Shown here: one piece after another, positions 1 through 9,220 of the stretch
Position numbering within the stretch: position 1 is the first letter of the stretch
Layout: the number at the start of each line of letters is the position of its first letter
Assembly (NCBI GenBank): GCA_964643355.1
Contig: CAZXPW010000009.1
Coordinates: 38,777 to 102,776 of the forward strand
DNA length: 64,000 nucleotides
Reading direction: 5' to 3'
Source: FEN-1350 sp964643355
GTDB taxonomy: Bacteria; Planctomycetota; Phycisphaerae; Sedimentisphaerales; Anaerohalosphaeraceae
Notes under the pieces: generated by a model
Told to the model about the DNA's origin: nothing
What the model saw: only the letters and a program-made list of their open reading frames with translations
The model's database searches: none
Made by a program: the position numbers and the translations under genes

Positions 1-253
1 CGTCCTTCCAGTCGTACCCGGATACGAAATTCCCGCCGGGATAGCGGACGATCGGCACGTCCAGCTCGCGCACCGTTTTCAGGACATCGGCGCGAAAGCC
101 GTCGGCATCGGCGGTCGGGTGTCCGGGCTCGTAGATGCCCGTATAGATCGCCCGCCCCACATGTTCCAGAAAAGAGCCGTAAAGCCGCCTGTCGACCGTC
201 CCGATCCGGTAATTCCGGTCGAGGGTCATCCGCACATCCTGCCGTTTTGCCAT
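1..253 (-). CDS. abfA: GH51 alpha-L-arabinofuranosidase, N-terminal part (runs off window)
   Basis: The reverse strand reads from an ATG at 253 to the window edge for about 84 codons without a stop. The translation has the typical GH51 N-terminus: YGSFLEHVGRAIYTGIYEPG, followed by RYPGGNFVSGYDW, which lies in the substrate-binding face of the barrel. GH51 enzymes remove terminal arabinofuranosyl residues from arabinan and arabinoxylan oligosaccharides, usually in the cytoplasm, and no signal peptide is visible here. It lies 21 bases after an AraC regulator and in the same direction, so the two are probably cotranscribed. The catalytic glutamates fall outside the window, so activity cannot be checked. 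Confidence 0.88.
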   Translation of the reverse strand, partial: MAKRQDVRMTLDRNYRIGTVDRRLYGSFLEHVGRAIYTGIYEPGHPTADADGFRADVLKTVRELDVPIVRYPGGNFVSGYDWKD

Positions 254-274
254 TTCTACCTGCCCCCATCGTCC

Positions 275-1147
275 TCAGTCTGTGGTTTTATAGCGCTGCC
301 GATACTCGGTCGGCGTGCATCCCGTGGTCTTTTTGAAGAGCGTCGCGAAATAGTATTCGTTGCTGAAGCCGAATTCCAGCGCGACCTGCTTGATGGGCTT
401 CTGCGTTTCTACGAGCGCCTTTTTCGCGTTGTCGATGCGAATGGCGGTCAGCTTTTCGATGAAGGTCATCCCGCGGGCCGCCTTGTAGATTCTGGCCAGA
501 TGCCTGTAGCTGATGTTGAGCGAATTGGCGATATCCGTAACCGTGATGTTGTTCATATAGAACTCGTTCAGGTAGAGCTCCACATGCTCCACGATGTTTT
601 CCACCTTTTTCTCCTGGGTGATCTTCTCGGGAATCTCCTCCCGGTCCCGCATGAAGGACAGAAGCCAGTGGATGAGGATCGCCTGCTGGGAGTAGATCGG
701 CTTTCCCTTCAGGTCCTCCAGCATTTTGATGGTCTGGCTGGGGTAATCGTACAGGGAATCGGACAGATGCTCCGCGATCCGGTCGTAGCACAGGGTGCAT
801 TCGGCGCCGTTGGCCGTTTCGGGCGTCACCTTCTCCAGCAGGAACCGGATCGAATAGATTTCGCTGTCCGCGTCGTCCAGATAATGGCTGTGCGGCACGC
901 CGGGCGCGATGATGGAGCATTTGCCTTCGGTCGTAATCAGGTGGCGGTCGTTGGCATAGGTGAAAAACATGCCGTTGCACACGTGCACGCACTCGTAGCA
1001 CGGATGCATGTGCGCGCCGAAGGAAAGGTTGCTCTTTTTATTCATGACCATCGCGTCCACGATGATGAACCGGATGTCGTTGAAGAGCACCGGCCGCATG
1101 ATCATGTTGAAGATATTGCTGAGCGGATACTCGCTTCCCGTTCCCAT
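275..1147 (-). CDS. AraC-family transcriptional regulator with cupin-like sensor domain
   Basis: This 290-residue protein has an N-terminal cupin-like region (about 20-110, with the HMHPCYE and GVPHSHYL histidine motifs) and a C-terminal double helix-turn-helix of AraC type (about 185-287). The second helix unit ends in the family signature GFSNEYYFATLFKKTTGCTP. A GGAGG site lies just before the ATG at 1147. Such regulators bind a sugar in the cupin and activate neighbouring glycan genes. It sits between a PfkB kinase gene and a GH51 gene on the same strand, and divergent from an ABC transporter with GH43 enzymes, so arabinose or arabino-oligosaccharides are likely effectors. The ligand is inference. 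Confidence 0.9.
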   Translation of the reverse strand: MGTGSEYPLSNIFNMIMRPVLFNDIRFIIVDAMVMNKKSNLSFGAHMHPCYECVHVCNGMFFTYANDRHLITTEGKCSIIAPGVPHSHYLDDADSEIYSIRFLLEKVTPETANGAECTLCYDRIAEHLSDSLYDYPSQTIKMLEDLKGKPIYSQQAILIHWLLSFMRDREEIPEKITQEKKVENIVEHVELYLNEFYMNNITVTDIANSLNISYRHLARIYKAARGMTFIEKLTAIRIDNAKKALVETQKPIKQVALEFGFSNEYYFATLFKKTTGCTPTEYRQRYKTTD

Positions 1148-1175
1148 GGGGCCTCCTTTCGCCGTCGCTCCCTTT

Positions 1176-2132
1176 TTACAGGGCGTTGAAAGCCACCGCG
1201 CACACCTTTTCGTAGTTCAGGCCCTCGGCGCAGGCGCCCATCTCCTGAATGCAGAACGCCGAGGTCGCGCAGCCGAACTTGACCGATTTGTGCAGGTTCC
1301 ATTTTTTCAGGATGCCGGTCAGGAACCCCGCGTTGAAGGAGTCGCCGGCGCCCGTCGTATCCTGCACCGCGACGGGAATGGGGTCGCACTGGAAGGTATC
1401 GCCCGCGTTTTTCAAAAGCGCGCCGTTCTTGCCCATTTTGATCACGACGTTCTTCACCCCGCGCTTGAGCAGCTCGTCGGCCATCGCCTCGGGCTCGTCG
1501 CGTCCGGTGATCATTTTCGCCTCGTTGAGGCTGGGCATGAAGTAATCCAGGAACGGCAGGCAGGGGTTGACCTTGTCCCATTCCCCCTCCGCCGACCAGG
1601 TGACGTCCATCGCGGTGATCTTTCCTTTTTTCTGCGCCGTCTGCAAAAACCGGGCCGCGTTCTCGCCGTCGAACCGCGGCATCATGTACGTGCCGCCGAT
1701 AAAGACGATCCGGCTGCGGGTCAGGACGTTCGCGTCCAGGTCCGCCGGCGTAAGCAGCTCGTTCGCGCCCCCGCAGTAGAGAAAGTTGCGGTCGCCGTTG
1801 CGCCTGACCAGGCATATGGCCGAACCCGTGCTGGCCACGCGGCTCACCTTGAGGCTTTGTATGTCGATGCCGAGGGATTTCATTTTCGTCATCAGGAACT
1901 GGCCGAACGGATCATCGCCGATCTGCCCGCCGATCGCCACGCGGTTGTTGAGCCGCGCCATGTTGATGGCCACGTTGAGCGCGTCGCCGCCGTTGGCCAT
2001 GCGCGTTTCTTCCACCTTCACGGTGTCGTCGACCAGGTTGACGCTCTCCACCGGCCGGACCAGAATATCGATGCTGGCCATACCGATGCAGAATACGTCG
2101 ATATTGTCCTGGGATGTCGCAAGCGTAGTCAA
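1176..2132 (-). CDS. PfkB-family sugar kinase
   Basis: PfkB/ribokinase-family kinases phosphorylate sugars or nucleosides in the cytoplasm. The sequence shows the N-terminal GGDALNVA signature (about residues 48-55) and the C-terminal anion-hole and catalytic motif DTTGAGDSFNAGF (about 258-270), whose Asp is the catalytic base. I chose a TTG start at 2132 because AGAGG lies 5 bases upstream. The longer ATG start at 2168 has no ribosome site and would add 12 unusual basic residues. The length (318 aa) is normal for the family. It is first in a leftward unit with AraC and GH51, so a pentose or ketose acceptor is plausible, but PfkB specificity cannot be read from sequence alone. Confidence 0.87.
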   Translation of the reverse strand: MTTLATSQDNIDVFCIGMASIDILVRPVESVNLVDDTVKVEETRMANGGDALNVAINMARLNNRVAIGGQIGDDPFGQFLMTKMKSLGIDIQSLKVSRVASTGSAICLVRRNGDRNFLYCGGANELLTPADLDANVLTRSRIVFIGGTYMMPRFDGENAARFLQTAQKKGKITAMDVTWSAEGEWDKVNPCLPFLDYFMPSLNEAKMITGRDEPEAMADELLKRGVKNVVIKMGKNGALLKNAGDTFQCDPIPVAVQDTTGAGDSFNAGFLTGILKKWNLHKSVKFGCATSAFCIQEMGACAEGLNYEKVCAVAFNAL

Positions 2133-2552
2133 GTTCTCCTCTTTTCTCCGGGTCCGTCCTCCGAACATCGTGAAGATGATCGAATACTATATGCCCGGCC
2201 TTTTTTATCCTGCCATGCTCCGGGAGCACCGTTACGGCGGATTTTGTACGTTTCAATCCCTTTTTCCGCCGTTCTGTGATGAATATAGCATACGCCTCCC
2301 GGAAAAACAATTTGATATCTTGACATGAGAATATAATATACTGCCATATGGCGGTCATAATTCCGCGGTATGGCCGTTATCCGTATGGATTTCGGCTGGA
2401 TGGCATAATTTTTCAAATCATTGTCCGATTTCTTGATTGATCAAAACGGTGTATTCTTTGTATAGTAAAATCACTATGGAACGCGTAACCGGATGCCGGC
2501 CGGTTGTGCGCGGAAAGAACCGATCAACCAACGACCGTAAGGAGGAGTATTC
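2133..2552. other. Divergent intergenic region between PfkB kinase and ABC operon
   Basis: These 420 bases separate two divergent units and hold no convincing gene. The left part is AT-rich (about 2280-2345) and contains plausible minus-strand promoter elements for the PfkB-AraC-GH51 unit. The right part holds a better plus-strand promoter at 2437-2466. A short palindrome, TTGATCAA, overlaps that -35 box at 2437-2444 and could be a regulator half-site. Sites for the neighbouring AraC protein would be expected here, but I cannot define them. Confidence 0.5.
2437..2466 (+). promoter_or_regulatory. Candidate sigma-A promoter of the arabinan ABC operon
   Basis: TTGATC at 2437-2442 and TATAGT at 2461-2466 are separated by 18 bases, a reasonable vegetative promoter about 90 bases upstream of the binding-protein gene. 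The -35 box is part of the palindrome TTGATCAA. This is seen in the sequence only, and the transcription start is not known. Confidence 0.45.
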
Positions 2553-4214
2553 ATGTCCCGATTGACCCGGTTGCTGGCCGTGGCGACGGCCTGCGTTTTG
2601 GCGCTGCCGTTTTCATACGCGCTCGCACAGGACAGCGCCGATCCCCTGGAGGCATACGACGACACCGTCTCGATTCGCATCATGCGCGAGAAGGAAAACA
2701 TCTGGTTTCCGGAAGGGGAAAGCATCTACGACAACGTCATCACCCGCTTTATGGAGGATAAGCTGAACGTCAAGTTCGACGTGGAATGGGCCGTGGACAG
2801 CGGCTCCTATACCGAGCAGATCAACCTGGCCATCGCCAGCAACAACCTGCCCGACATCTTCGAGGTGAACGAATCCCAGCTTTACCAGGTCATGCACAAC
2901 GATATGGTGCAGCCGCTTCAGACCGCGTGGGACGAATACGCCAGCGACGAGGTGAAAGAGGTCCTTTCCTATAACAACAACCTGTTCTTTTCCAAGTGCA
3001 CGCAGGACGGCGAAATCTACGCCTTCCCCAGAACCGACGATTTTGCCAGCGCCATCCCGATTCTGTTCATCCGGCAGGATTGGCTGGATAACCTGGGCCT
3101 GGAAGCGCCTACCGACCTGGATTCCTTCCTGGCCGTATGCGACGCCTTTACCAACGGCGATCCGGACGGCAACGGCAAGGACGACACGTTCGCCCTGGCC
3201 TTCGACAGCACGGGCACCTACTCGGTTTACGCCAGCGCGCTTTCCCACATGCTGGGCTTCCCGATCGACACCTGGCTGGAGGGGGACGACGGAACGCTGT
3301 ACTATACCGACATCCAGCCCCAGGTTAAGGAATTTCTCCAGCTCATGCAGGACATGTACGCAAAGGGGTACATCAGCAAGGAGTACATCTCCACGAACAC
3401 GGACAGAATGGCCTACCTGATCGCGGCCAACAAGGTCGGCATGATGGTGGGGTACTTCTGGACGGCGCTGTACCAGCCGCAAATGAGCTACATAAGCAAT
3501 CCCGACGCGGAATGGATGGCCTACCCCATCCCTTCCTATCCGGACGGCAGCTACCATGTCCAGGCGGACAACTCCTGCTATTCCTGGATCGTGGTCAATA
3601 AGGACTTCGATCATCCCGAGGCGCTGGTCAAGCTGCAGAACCTGTGGTACGAGCTGTGGCGGGGCGAGTACTCGCAGTGGTTCCACGGCCTGAACGCCGG
3701 CGATTACGCCCAGGCGCAGGAGGACTTCAAGTATTACTCGCCGTTCTGGTGGGATCCGCCCCTGAAGAATTTCAACATCGCGGCGAATCTGCGAACGGTG
3801 CTGGAGGGCGACAGCGCCGATATGTCCCCCATCGAGAACGATCCCGAGGCCATGAAGGAATACACCGTCATCGAGGATTACCTCGGCGGCGACACAACGA
3901 ACTACTACGGCTGGTCGCACTGGCTCAACAACGTCTACGCCTGGGACGTGATCGCGGATTACTACGGCGGCACCGATTCTTCCAAGTACGTCATCAGCCG
4001 CTACCAGGGCCCCATCACCAGCACGATCGCGCGCCGGCTTCCCCTGGTCAACGCCCTGCGCACGGAGCTGTTCGACAAGATCATCATGGGCGCCGACGTG
4101 GACGAGACTTTCGACACGTACGTGACCCAGTGGCATAAGATCGGCGGCGATACGATCTCGGAGGAGTACAACGCCTGGTACGCGGAAAACAAGGATATCT
4201 ACTGGCCCGATTGA
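2553..4214 (+). CDS. Extracellular solute-binding protein of a carbohydrate ABC transporter (LplA/YtcQ type)
   Basis: A 553-residue exported binding protein with a signal peptide (about residues 1-25, ending ALAQDS) and no clear lipobox. The body matches the large oligosaccharide-binding proteins of the family 1 type: an early motif KLNVKFDVEW, then NNLPDIFEVNESQ. An AAGGAGGAG site precedes the ATG at 2553. The length (about 550 aa) is typical of LplA/YtcQ-like proteins that pair with LplB and YtcP-like permeases, which follow directly. It should capture an oligosaccharide outside the membrane. The two GH43 genes downstream suggest arabino-oligosaccharides. No ATP-binding subunit is encoded nearby; a shared MsmX-type ATPase elsewhere is usual for this class. 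Confidence 0.9.
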   Translation: MSRLTRLLAVATACVLALPFSYALAQDSADPLEAYDDTVSIRIMREKENIWFPEGESIYDNVITRFMEDKLNVKFDVEWAVDSGSYTEQINLAIASNNLPDIFEVNESQLYQVMHNDMVQPLQTAWDEYASDEVKEVLSYNNNLFFSKCTQDGEIYAFPRTDDFASAIPILFIRQDWLDNLGLEAPTDLDSFLAVCDAFTNGDPDGNGKDDTFALAFDSTGTYSVYASALSHMLGFPIDTWLEGDDGTLYYTDIQPQVKEFLQLMQDMYAKGYISKEYISTNTDRMAYLIAANKVGMMVGYFWTALYQPQMSYISNPDAEWMAYPIPSYPDGSYHVQADNSCYSWIVVNKDFDHPEALVKLQNLWYELWRGEYSQWFHGLNAGDYAQAQEDFKYYSPFWWDPPLKNFNIAANLRTVLEGDSADMSPIENDPEAMKEYTVIEDYLGGDTTNYYGWSHWLNNVYAWDVIADYYGGTDSSKYVISRYQGPITSTIARRLPLVNALRTELFDKIIMGADVDETFDTYVTQWHKIGGDTISEEYNAWYAENKDIYWPD

Positions 4215-4295
4215 TCCCATCGCCCTTCGGCACGGCGGACGGGACGGCGAGAGCCGCCTCCCTCCGTTGTGCCGGCGTATTTTTGGAGGATGAGC

Positions 4296-5234
4296 ATGCT
4301 TCTTTCAAGCTACGGCCCGAAAAACCGTCAAAAACAAACGGGGACCCTGCGGTTCAACCGAACCTGGCCCCTCCACCTGATGATGCTGCCGCCGGTGATC
4401 ATGCTGCTGATTTTCGCCTACGTCCCGATGGTCGGCATCGTGATCGCCTTTCAGGATTTCATCCCCACCCGGGGGTTCTTCGGCTCGGAATGGATCGGGT
4501 GGGAGAACTTCGAATACCTTTTCATGCTGCCGGATTTCGGGCAGATCGTATGGAACACGCTGACCATCGCCGTTGAAAAGATCGTTACGGCCATCGGCTG
4601 CGGGCTTTTGTTCTCCCTGCTGATCAGCGAGATCAACAACCGGCTGATCAACAAGGTGTCCCAGTCGCTGATCCTGTTTCCCTGGTTCATTTCCTGGGTC
4701 ATCCTCGGGAACGTGTTTCAGGACGTGCTTTCGCTGGACGGCGCCGCGAACTCCGTCATCAAGGCGCTGGGCGGAAACAGCGTTTTCTTCATGGGCGACA
4801 ACGGCTGGTTCCGCTTCGTGCTGATTTTTACGAACATGTGGAAGGACATGGGTTACAACATGGTCATCTTCCTTACGGCGATCGCCGGCATCGACCCGGG
4901 GCTTTACGAGGCCGCCACCATCGACGGCGCCGGCAAGTTCCGCCAGGCGATCAGCATTACGCTTCCCAGCATCAACCCCACGATCATCCTGCTGGTGACG
5001 CTCGCCCTGGGCGGCGTGCTCAACGCGGGCTTCGACCAGATTTACGTACTATACAACAACGCGGTGATCGATACGTCGGAGATCATCGATACCTATATTT
5101 ACAAGCTGGGCTTCTACGACGCGCAATACGCGCTGTCCACGGCGGCGGGCCTCTTCAAGTCGGTCGTGGGCTGCGTGTGCCTGTCCCTGTCGTATTACCT
5201 GGCGAACCGGCTGGCGAACTACCGCATCTTCTGA
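4296..5234 (+). CDS. Sugar ABC transporter permease (LplB type)
   Basis: An inner-membrane permease with about six hydrophobic segments. It carries the EAA loop that contacts the ATPase, visible as YEAATIDGAGKFRQAISITL. I chose the ATG at 4296 because GGAGG lies six bases upstream; the ATGs at 4269 and 4290 lack correct spacing. It follows the binding-protein gene and lies 13 bases before the second permease, so the three form one transport operon. About 312 aa, normal for LplB-like proteins. Confidence 0.9.
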   Translation: MLLSSYGPKNRQKQTGTLRFNRTWPLHLMMLPPVIMLLIFAYVPMVGIVIAFQDFIPTRGFFGSEWIGWENFEYLFMLPDFGQIVWNTLTIAVEKIVTAIGCGLLFSLLISEINNRLINKVSQSLILFPWFISWVILGNVFQDVLSLDGAANSVIKALGGNSVFFMGDNGWFRFVLIFTNMWKDMGYNMVIFLTAIAGIDPGLYEAATIDGAGKFRQAISITLPSINPTIILLVTLALGGVLNAGFDQIYVLYNNAVIDTSEIIDTYIYKLGFYDAQYALSTAAGLFKSVVGCVCLSLSYYLANRLANYRIF

Positions 5235-5247
5235 AAGGAGGGCGAAC

Positions 5248-6147
5248 ATGACCCGGGTGAAAAACCGTATCCGCGAAAGCGTCGGGTACCGCGTCTTTAC
5301 CGTTTTCAACTACGCTATCGTGCTGTTCTGGTCTTTCCTGTGCATCGCCCCGTTTCTGCATATGCTGGCCGTCTCGCTCAGCGCCGTGGGACCGGCCAAC
5401 GCCAACGCCGTGGGGTTGTGGCCGGTCGGCTTTAACTACGACGCCTACGCGGAAGCCTTTTCCGAAAGCCAGGTGCTGAGTTCGCTGAAACAGTCCTTTC
5501 TGCGGGTGGTCGCGGGCGTGTCCATCCAGATGCTGTTCACCATCCTCGCCGCCTATCCCCTGTCCAGGGAGAAGAAGGCGTTCCCGCAGCGGAATTTCTA
5601 CGTGGTTTTCATCGTCATCACCATGCTGTTCAGCGGCGGGCTGATCCCCAGCTACATCCTCGTGGTCAATTACCTCAAGCTGACGAACACCGTCTGGGCG
5701 TTGGTACTGCCCAGCGCCGTGCCGGTTTTCAACCTGATCATCCTGTTGAATTTCTTCCGTCAGGTTCCCCGGGAGATTGAGGAATCCGCCACCATCGACG
5801 GCGCCAACCACTGGGTGCTGCTGACCCGCGTCTATCTGCCGCTGTCGAAGAACGCGCTGCTGACGCTGGTCCTGTTCGCGTGCGTCGGGCACTGGAACGC
5901 ATGGTTCGACGGCCTGATCTACATGCGCGATCCCATATACTATCCGTTGAGCACGTACCTGCGCACGGTTTCCGAACGGCTGAACAACGTGACCACCATG
6001 GAGGACGCGCGCCTGATGATGCGCATGTCCAAGCGAACGCTGCTGATGGCCTACACCGTCATCTGCACCCTGCCGATCGTATGCGTCTATCCTTTTTTGC
6101 AGCGCTACGTCAAAAGCGGGCTTGTGCTGGGCAGCGTAAAAGGCTGA
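5248..6147 (+). CDS. Sugar ABC transporter permease (YtcP/LplC type)
   Basis: The second membrane subunit (299 aa) of the oligosaccharide importer. It has about six transmembrane segments and the EAA loop EIEESATIDGANHW. AAAGGAGG lies before the ATG. The C-terminus ends KSGLVLGSVKG, typical of this subfamily (consensus KGxMIGAVKG). It forms a heterodimer with the preceding permease. A 47-base gap separates it from the first GH43 gene, consistent with one operon. Confidence 0.9.
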   Translation: MTRVKNRIRESVGYRVFTVFNYAIVLFWSFLCIAPFLHMLAVSLSAVGPANANAVGLWPVGFNYDAYAEAFSESQVLSSLKQSFLRVVAGVSIQMLFTILAAYPLSREKKAFPQRNFYVVFIVITMLFSGGLIPSYILVVNYLKLTNTVWALVLPSAVPVFNLIILLNFFRQVPREIEESATIDGANHWVLLTRVYLPLSKNALLTLVLFACVGHWNAWFDGLIYMRDPIYYPLSTYLRTVSERLNNVTTMEDARLMMRMSKRTLLMAYTVICTLPIVCVYPFLQRYVKSGLVLGSVKG

Positions 6148-6194
6148 AGCGGCCAATACGGTATTCGCGTACGATACGCTAAGGAGGACTCTGA

Positions 6195-7694
6195 ATGAAA
6201 AAAGCGGTATGCGGCATCGTCATCTTTTTGCTGCTCCTCTCCTCCGCCTGCGCGGAGGAAACGCTAATGCTGCTGTCCCCGGAGGAAAGCGGGCTGTTTT
6301 ATAAAAATCCGAACGAGGACATCGCCATTTTAGGGGTGGATGTGGCGGATCCTTCGATTTTCGTGGACGACGACGGCATCTATTACTGCTATCCTTCGTC
6401 CGGGGCCATCGAAGGCTTCATGGTCTGGTCGTCCACCGATATGGTCAGCTGGCAGGGGCACGGCTACTGCTTCAAGCGTACGGAGGACCATTGGGCGACC
6501 GGGGATTACTGGGCGCCCGGCATCACGAAGCACGACGGCGTCTATTACCTGGCTTACAGCGCACGGGACCGTATCACCAACCTGATGCGGATCTGCATCG
6601 CCAGTTCCCCAAGCCCTCTGGGCCCGTTCGTCGATATTCCGGACTCCTCTCCCCTCGGAGGGTTCAGCCAGCTGAAAAACAACACCATCGACGCTGAGCT
6701 GTTCTTCGACGACGACGATACCCCTTATCTGTTCTACTCCAACGACTGGCGGCAGGTGGACAACACCGGCAACCGCATCAGCGAGTGCTACGTGACGCAG
6801 CTGAACGCGGCGCTTACGGCGGTCGAGGGCACGCCAGCGCTGGTGGCTACGCCGCAGGATGCCTGGGATACGCTGCGCAGCCCGCAGGTCGACGAGCTGT
6901 GCATTTATAACGAAGGCCCCTGCGTCCTGAAGCATTCGGGCCGGTATTACGTCTTTTTCTCGGGCAATCACTTCGACGAACGCCAGTATTCCATCGGCTA
7001 CGCCGTGGCCGATTCTCCCCTGGGGCCCTACACGAAATACGAGGACAATCCCGTGCTGTACACCGAGGACGCCTGGGAGGATATCTCCGGTACCGGGCAC
7101 TGCGGCATTACCCAGACCGCCGACGGGAAAGAATACTTCATGATGTACCACCGTCATTTTTCCGCCATCCTGCGGGGCGGCGACCGGATCATGGCCATCG
7201 ACCGCATGGGATTCCGGGAGGACGGAAGCGTGTACGTATGCGGGCCTACGCAGTCCTGGCAGCCCCTGCCGTCCGGCGACGGTGCCATCGGCAATATCGC
7301 GGGCCGGGCCGCGCTGACCAGCGATACGATGGACGAGGCGGCGCTGAAGCTTTTGACGGACGGAGAATTTACCCTTCATACCAAGTTCCGCCGCTATGAG
7401 GCCGACCTGCCTCAAAACGCCTCCTGCACGCTCGCTTTCGCCTTTGACGCGCCGTGTTCCGTAAGCGCGGTGATGGTCTATTCGTCGGCCGATCCGTCGC
7501 TGGGCCTTTCCGGCTGCACGGTGCAGGTGGGCGACACGTCCCCGGAGAAAATGGAGATTACCTACGATTACAACGGCCAGGGCATCCTGTGCTTCCAACC
7601 GGTCGAATGCGACCGCGTAACGATTACGATCGACCCCGGCGACTGTCTCGGAAGCGCCGCCGCCATCAGCGAAGTCGTTATTCTGGGTCAATGA
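6195..7694 (+). CDS. Exported GH43 glycosidase (beta-xylosidase/alpha-L-arabinofuranosidase clan)
   Basis: This 499-residue protein starts with a signal peptide (about 1-20; the LSSACAEE end could be processed as a signal peptide or as a lipoprotein). The five-bladed propeller of GH43 follows, with the three expected acids: Asp52 in VADPSIF (base), Asp166 in TIDAELFF (pKa modulator) and Glu240 in YNEGPC (acid). Residues from about 340 look like a C-terminal beta-sandwich, possibly carbohydrate-binding. GH43 enzymes release arabinose or xylose from plant polysaccharides by inversion. It acts outside the membrane and feeds the upstream ABC importer. Substrate (arabinan or arabinoxylan) is inferred from context. 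Confidence 0.88.
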   Translation: MKKAVCGIVIFLLLLSSACAEETLMLLSPEESGLFYKNPNEDIAILGVDVADPSIFVDDDGIYYCYPSSGAIEGFMVWSSTDMVSWQGHGYCFKRTEDHWATGDYWAPGITKHDGVYYLAYSARDRITNLMRICIASSPSPLGPFVDIPDSSPLGGFSQLKNNTIDAELFFDDDDTPYLFYSNDWRQVDNTGNRISECYVTQLNAALTAVEGTPALVATPQDAWDTLRSPQVDELCIYNEGPCVLKHSGRYYVFFSGNHFDERQYSIGYAVADSPLGPYTKYEDNPVLYTEDAWEDISGTGHCGITQTADGKEYFMMYHRHFSAILRGGDRIMAIDRMGFREDGSVYVCGPTQSWQPLPSGDGAIGNIAGRAALTSDTMDEAALKLLTDGEFTLHTKFRRYEADLPQNASCTLAFAFDAPCSVSAVMVYSSADPSLGLSGCTVQVGDTSPEKMEITYDYNGQGILCFQPVECDRVTITIDPGDCLGSAAAISEVVILGQ

Positions 7695-7704
7695 GGTGAG
7701 AAGG

Positions 7705-8748
7705 ATGGCTGTTCGAAAAGCCCGGTTCCTGCTGTTGATAACGCTGGTCTTACTTTGCGCGGCGCCCGCGCTGGGAGAGGAGGAAACGACGATGCGGACC
7801 TACACCAATCCGATCGCCGCACGGGGGGCGGACCCCGATCTGGTTCAATTCGAGGATACCTATTACTACTGCTATTCGCAGGGGTATGCCCTGGTCGTCG
7901 CCAGGGTGGACGATCCGACCCGGCTGGACGATTACGATGCCGCTACCGGCGCGGTGGTTTATGTCGCGCCGGAGGATACCGCCTATTCCTACGAATACTG
8001 GGCGCCGGAGCTGCACCGGATCGACGGGGCCTGGTACATCTATGTGGCCGCGGACGACGGACAGAACGAAACGCACCGGATGTACGTGCTGAAATGCACG
8101 GGCGACGTGCCTACGGAGGATTTCGAGATGGTCGGCAAGGTCGCCGATCCGAGCGACAAGTGGGCCATCGACGGAACGGTTTTCCAGTACGGCGGCAAGC
8201 TGTATATGGTCTGGTCCGGCTGGGCCGGAGACGTAAACGTGCAACAAAACCTGTATATCGCCCCCATGAGCGACCCTTGCGCCATCAGCGGTGAACGGGT
8301 GATGATCTCCTATCCCGCCAAGGACTGGGAAACGCGGTATTATCCGATCAACGAGGGCCCGGCCGTCCTGGTTAAGGACCGGACCGTTCAGCTCGTCTAC
8401 AGTGCCAGCGCCAGCTGGAAGGACGATTATTGCCTCGGCCTGCTTACCTACCGGCCGGAAAACGGGGACATCCTCGACGCCTCCTCCTGGGTCAAATCGG
8501 ACGGCCCGGTATTTGAAAAGCAGCCGGGAAGCTACGGCCCCGGCCATTGCAGCTTTATTCAATCACCCGACCATACGGAAGACTACATCGTCTATCACGC
8601 CAACATCGTTTCCGGCACGGGCTGGAACGGGCGCAGCGTACGGATGCAGAAATTCACCTGGGACGGGGACGTGCCCGTTTTCGGCCAACCCGTGGACGTC
8701 GGCGTCGCGCTTCCGCTGCCTTCGGGAACGGTGCGGCAGGCGGATTGA
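7705..8748 (+). CDS. Second exported GH43 glycosidase
   Basis: A 347-residue, single-domain GH43 protein with a signal peptide (about 1-24, cleavage near ALGEE). The catalytic triad is visible: Asp43 in GADPDLVQ, Asp156 in WAIDGTVF and Glu217 in INEGPAV. It follows the first GH43 gene almost directly. GAGGTG precedes the ATG at 7705; an in-frame GTG at 7696 is the alternative start. It differs clearly from its neighbour in sequence and lacks the C-terminal sandwich, so the two probably attack different linkages of the same polymer. It is the last gene before a strong inverted repeat. Confidence 0.87.
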   Translation: MAVRKARFLLLITLVLLCAAPALGEEETTMRTYTNPIAARGADPDLVQFEDTYYYCYSQGYALVVARVDDPTRLDDYDAATGAVVYVAPEDTAYSYEYWAPELHRIDGAWYIYVAADDGQNETHRMYVLKCTGDVPTEDFEMVGKVADPSDKWAIDGTVFQYGGKLYMVWSGWAGDVNVQQNLYIAPMSDPCAISGERVMISYPAKDWETRYYPINEGPAVLVKDRTVQLVYSASASWKDDYCLGLLTYRPENGDILDASSWVKSDGPVFEKQPGSYGPGHCSFIQSPDHTEDYIVYHANIVSGTGWNGRSVRMQKFTWDGDVPVFGQPVDVGVALPLPSGTVRQAD

Positions 8749-8799
8749 CGGGATTTACGGCGCTTTAATGCGTCGGCGGTTATCGATGCCGCCGTTTTC

Positions 8800-8826
8800 A
8801 ACGGGCCGCCCTGTGGGCGGCCCGTT
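8800..8826. terminator. Strong hairpin after GH43 operon
   Basis: A perfect 12-base-pair GC-rich inverted repeat (8800-8811 with 8815-8826, loop of 3) lies 50 bases after the second GH43 stop. No long T-run follows on either strand, so it may act as a weak terminator or as a 3' end stabiliser. Confidence 0.6.
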
Positions 8827-8875
8827 ACGGTGCGTATCGAATGCGGGAGGCTGTTGTTCCTGTTTGTTTTCATCG

Positions 8876-9220
8876 TCAGCGTTGTGATTGAACCATTTTA
8901 ATTCGTTCTTTTTTTATACGGGTCAGATATATTTGTATTTCCCGGTGAATCCGTCTTGAAGCGAACCATGGAAGGGATTTGCGGTAGAGAGACATGCAGC
9001 CTTTGATCACGATCAGTTCCGCAACGGTGTACTGCACCCCCTTATAGGGCAGTTTCTGGCATATCGACGAGTAAGCATCCGTTTTCAGGACAGGAACGCC
9101 GTTAATGATCACCTGCTCCGGGGAGTCCAGAAAGATCTCCAGCGCGTTTCGAATAACGTGCGCATCCGCGTCGGAGAAGCCGGGGAAAGATTTTACGTCT
9201 GCCAAGAAGCCATCCCCCAT
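8876..9220 (-). CDS. Hypothetical small protein, 114 aa
   Basis: Not recognised. The predicted product is soluble and mildly basic at its C-terminus (TRIKKERIKMVQSQR), with no signal peptide or membrane segment. It is the only long minus-strand frame between the GH43 operon and the anti-sigma gene, and its composition is protein-like (for example SPEQVIINGVPVLKTDAYSS). The start at 9220 lacks a good ribosome site, but the upstream 60 bases are AT-rich as expected for a promoter. It may be an orphan or a decayed gene. Confidence 0.45.
   Translation of the reverse strand: MGDGFLADVKSFPGFSDADAHVIRNALEIFLDSPEQVIINGVPVLKTDAYSSICQKLPYKGVQYTVAELIVIKGCMSLYRKSLPWFASRRIHREIQIYLTRIKKERIKMVQSQR

Noticed and set aside
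119..1189. 356-residue plus-strand frame over the AraC gene
   Set aside because: Shadow of the AraC coding strand, rich in His, Val and Arg from reverse reading; no family features.
2613..4220. 535-residue minus-strand frame opposite the first binding-protein gene
   Set aside because: It mirrors a real gene with signal peptide and ribosome site on the other strand.
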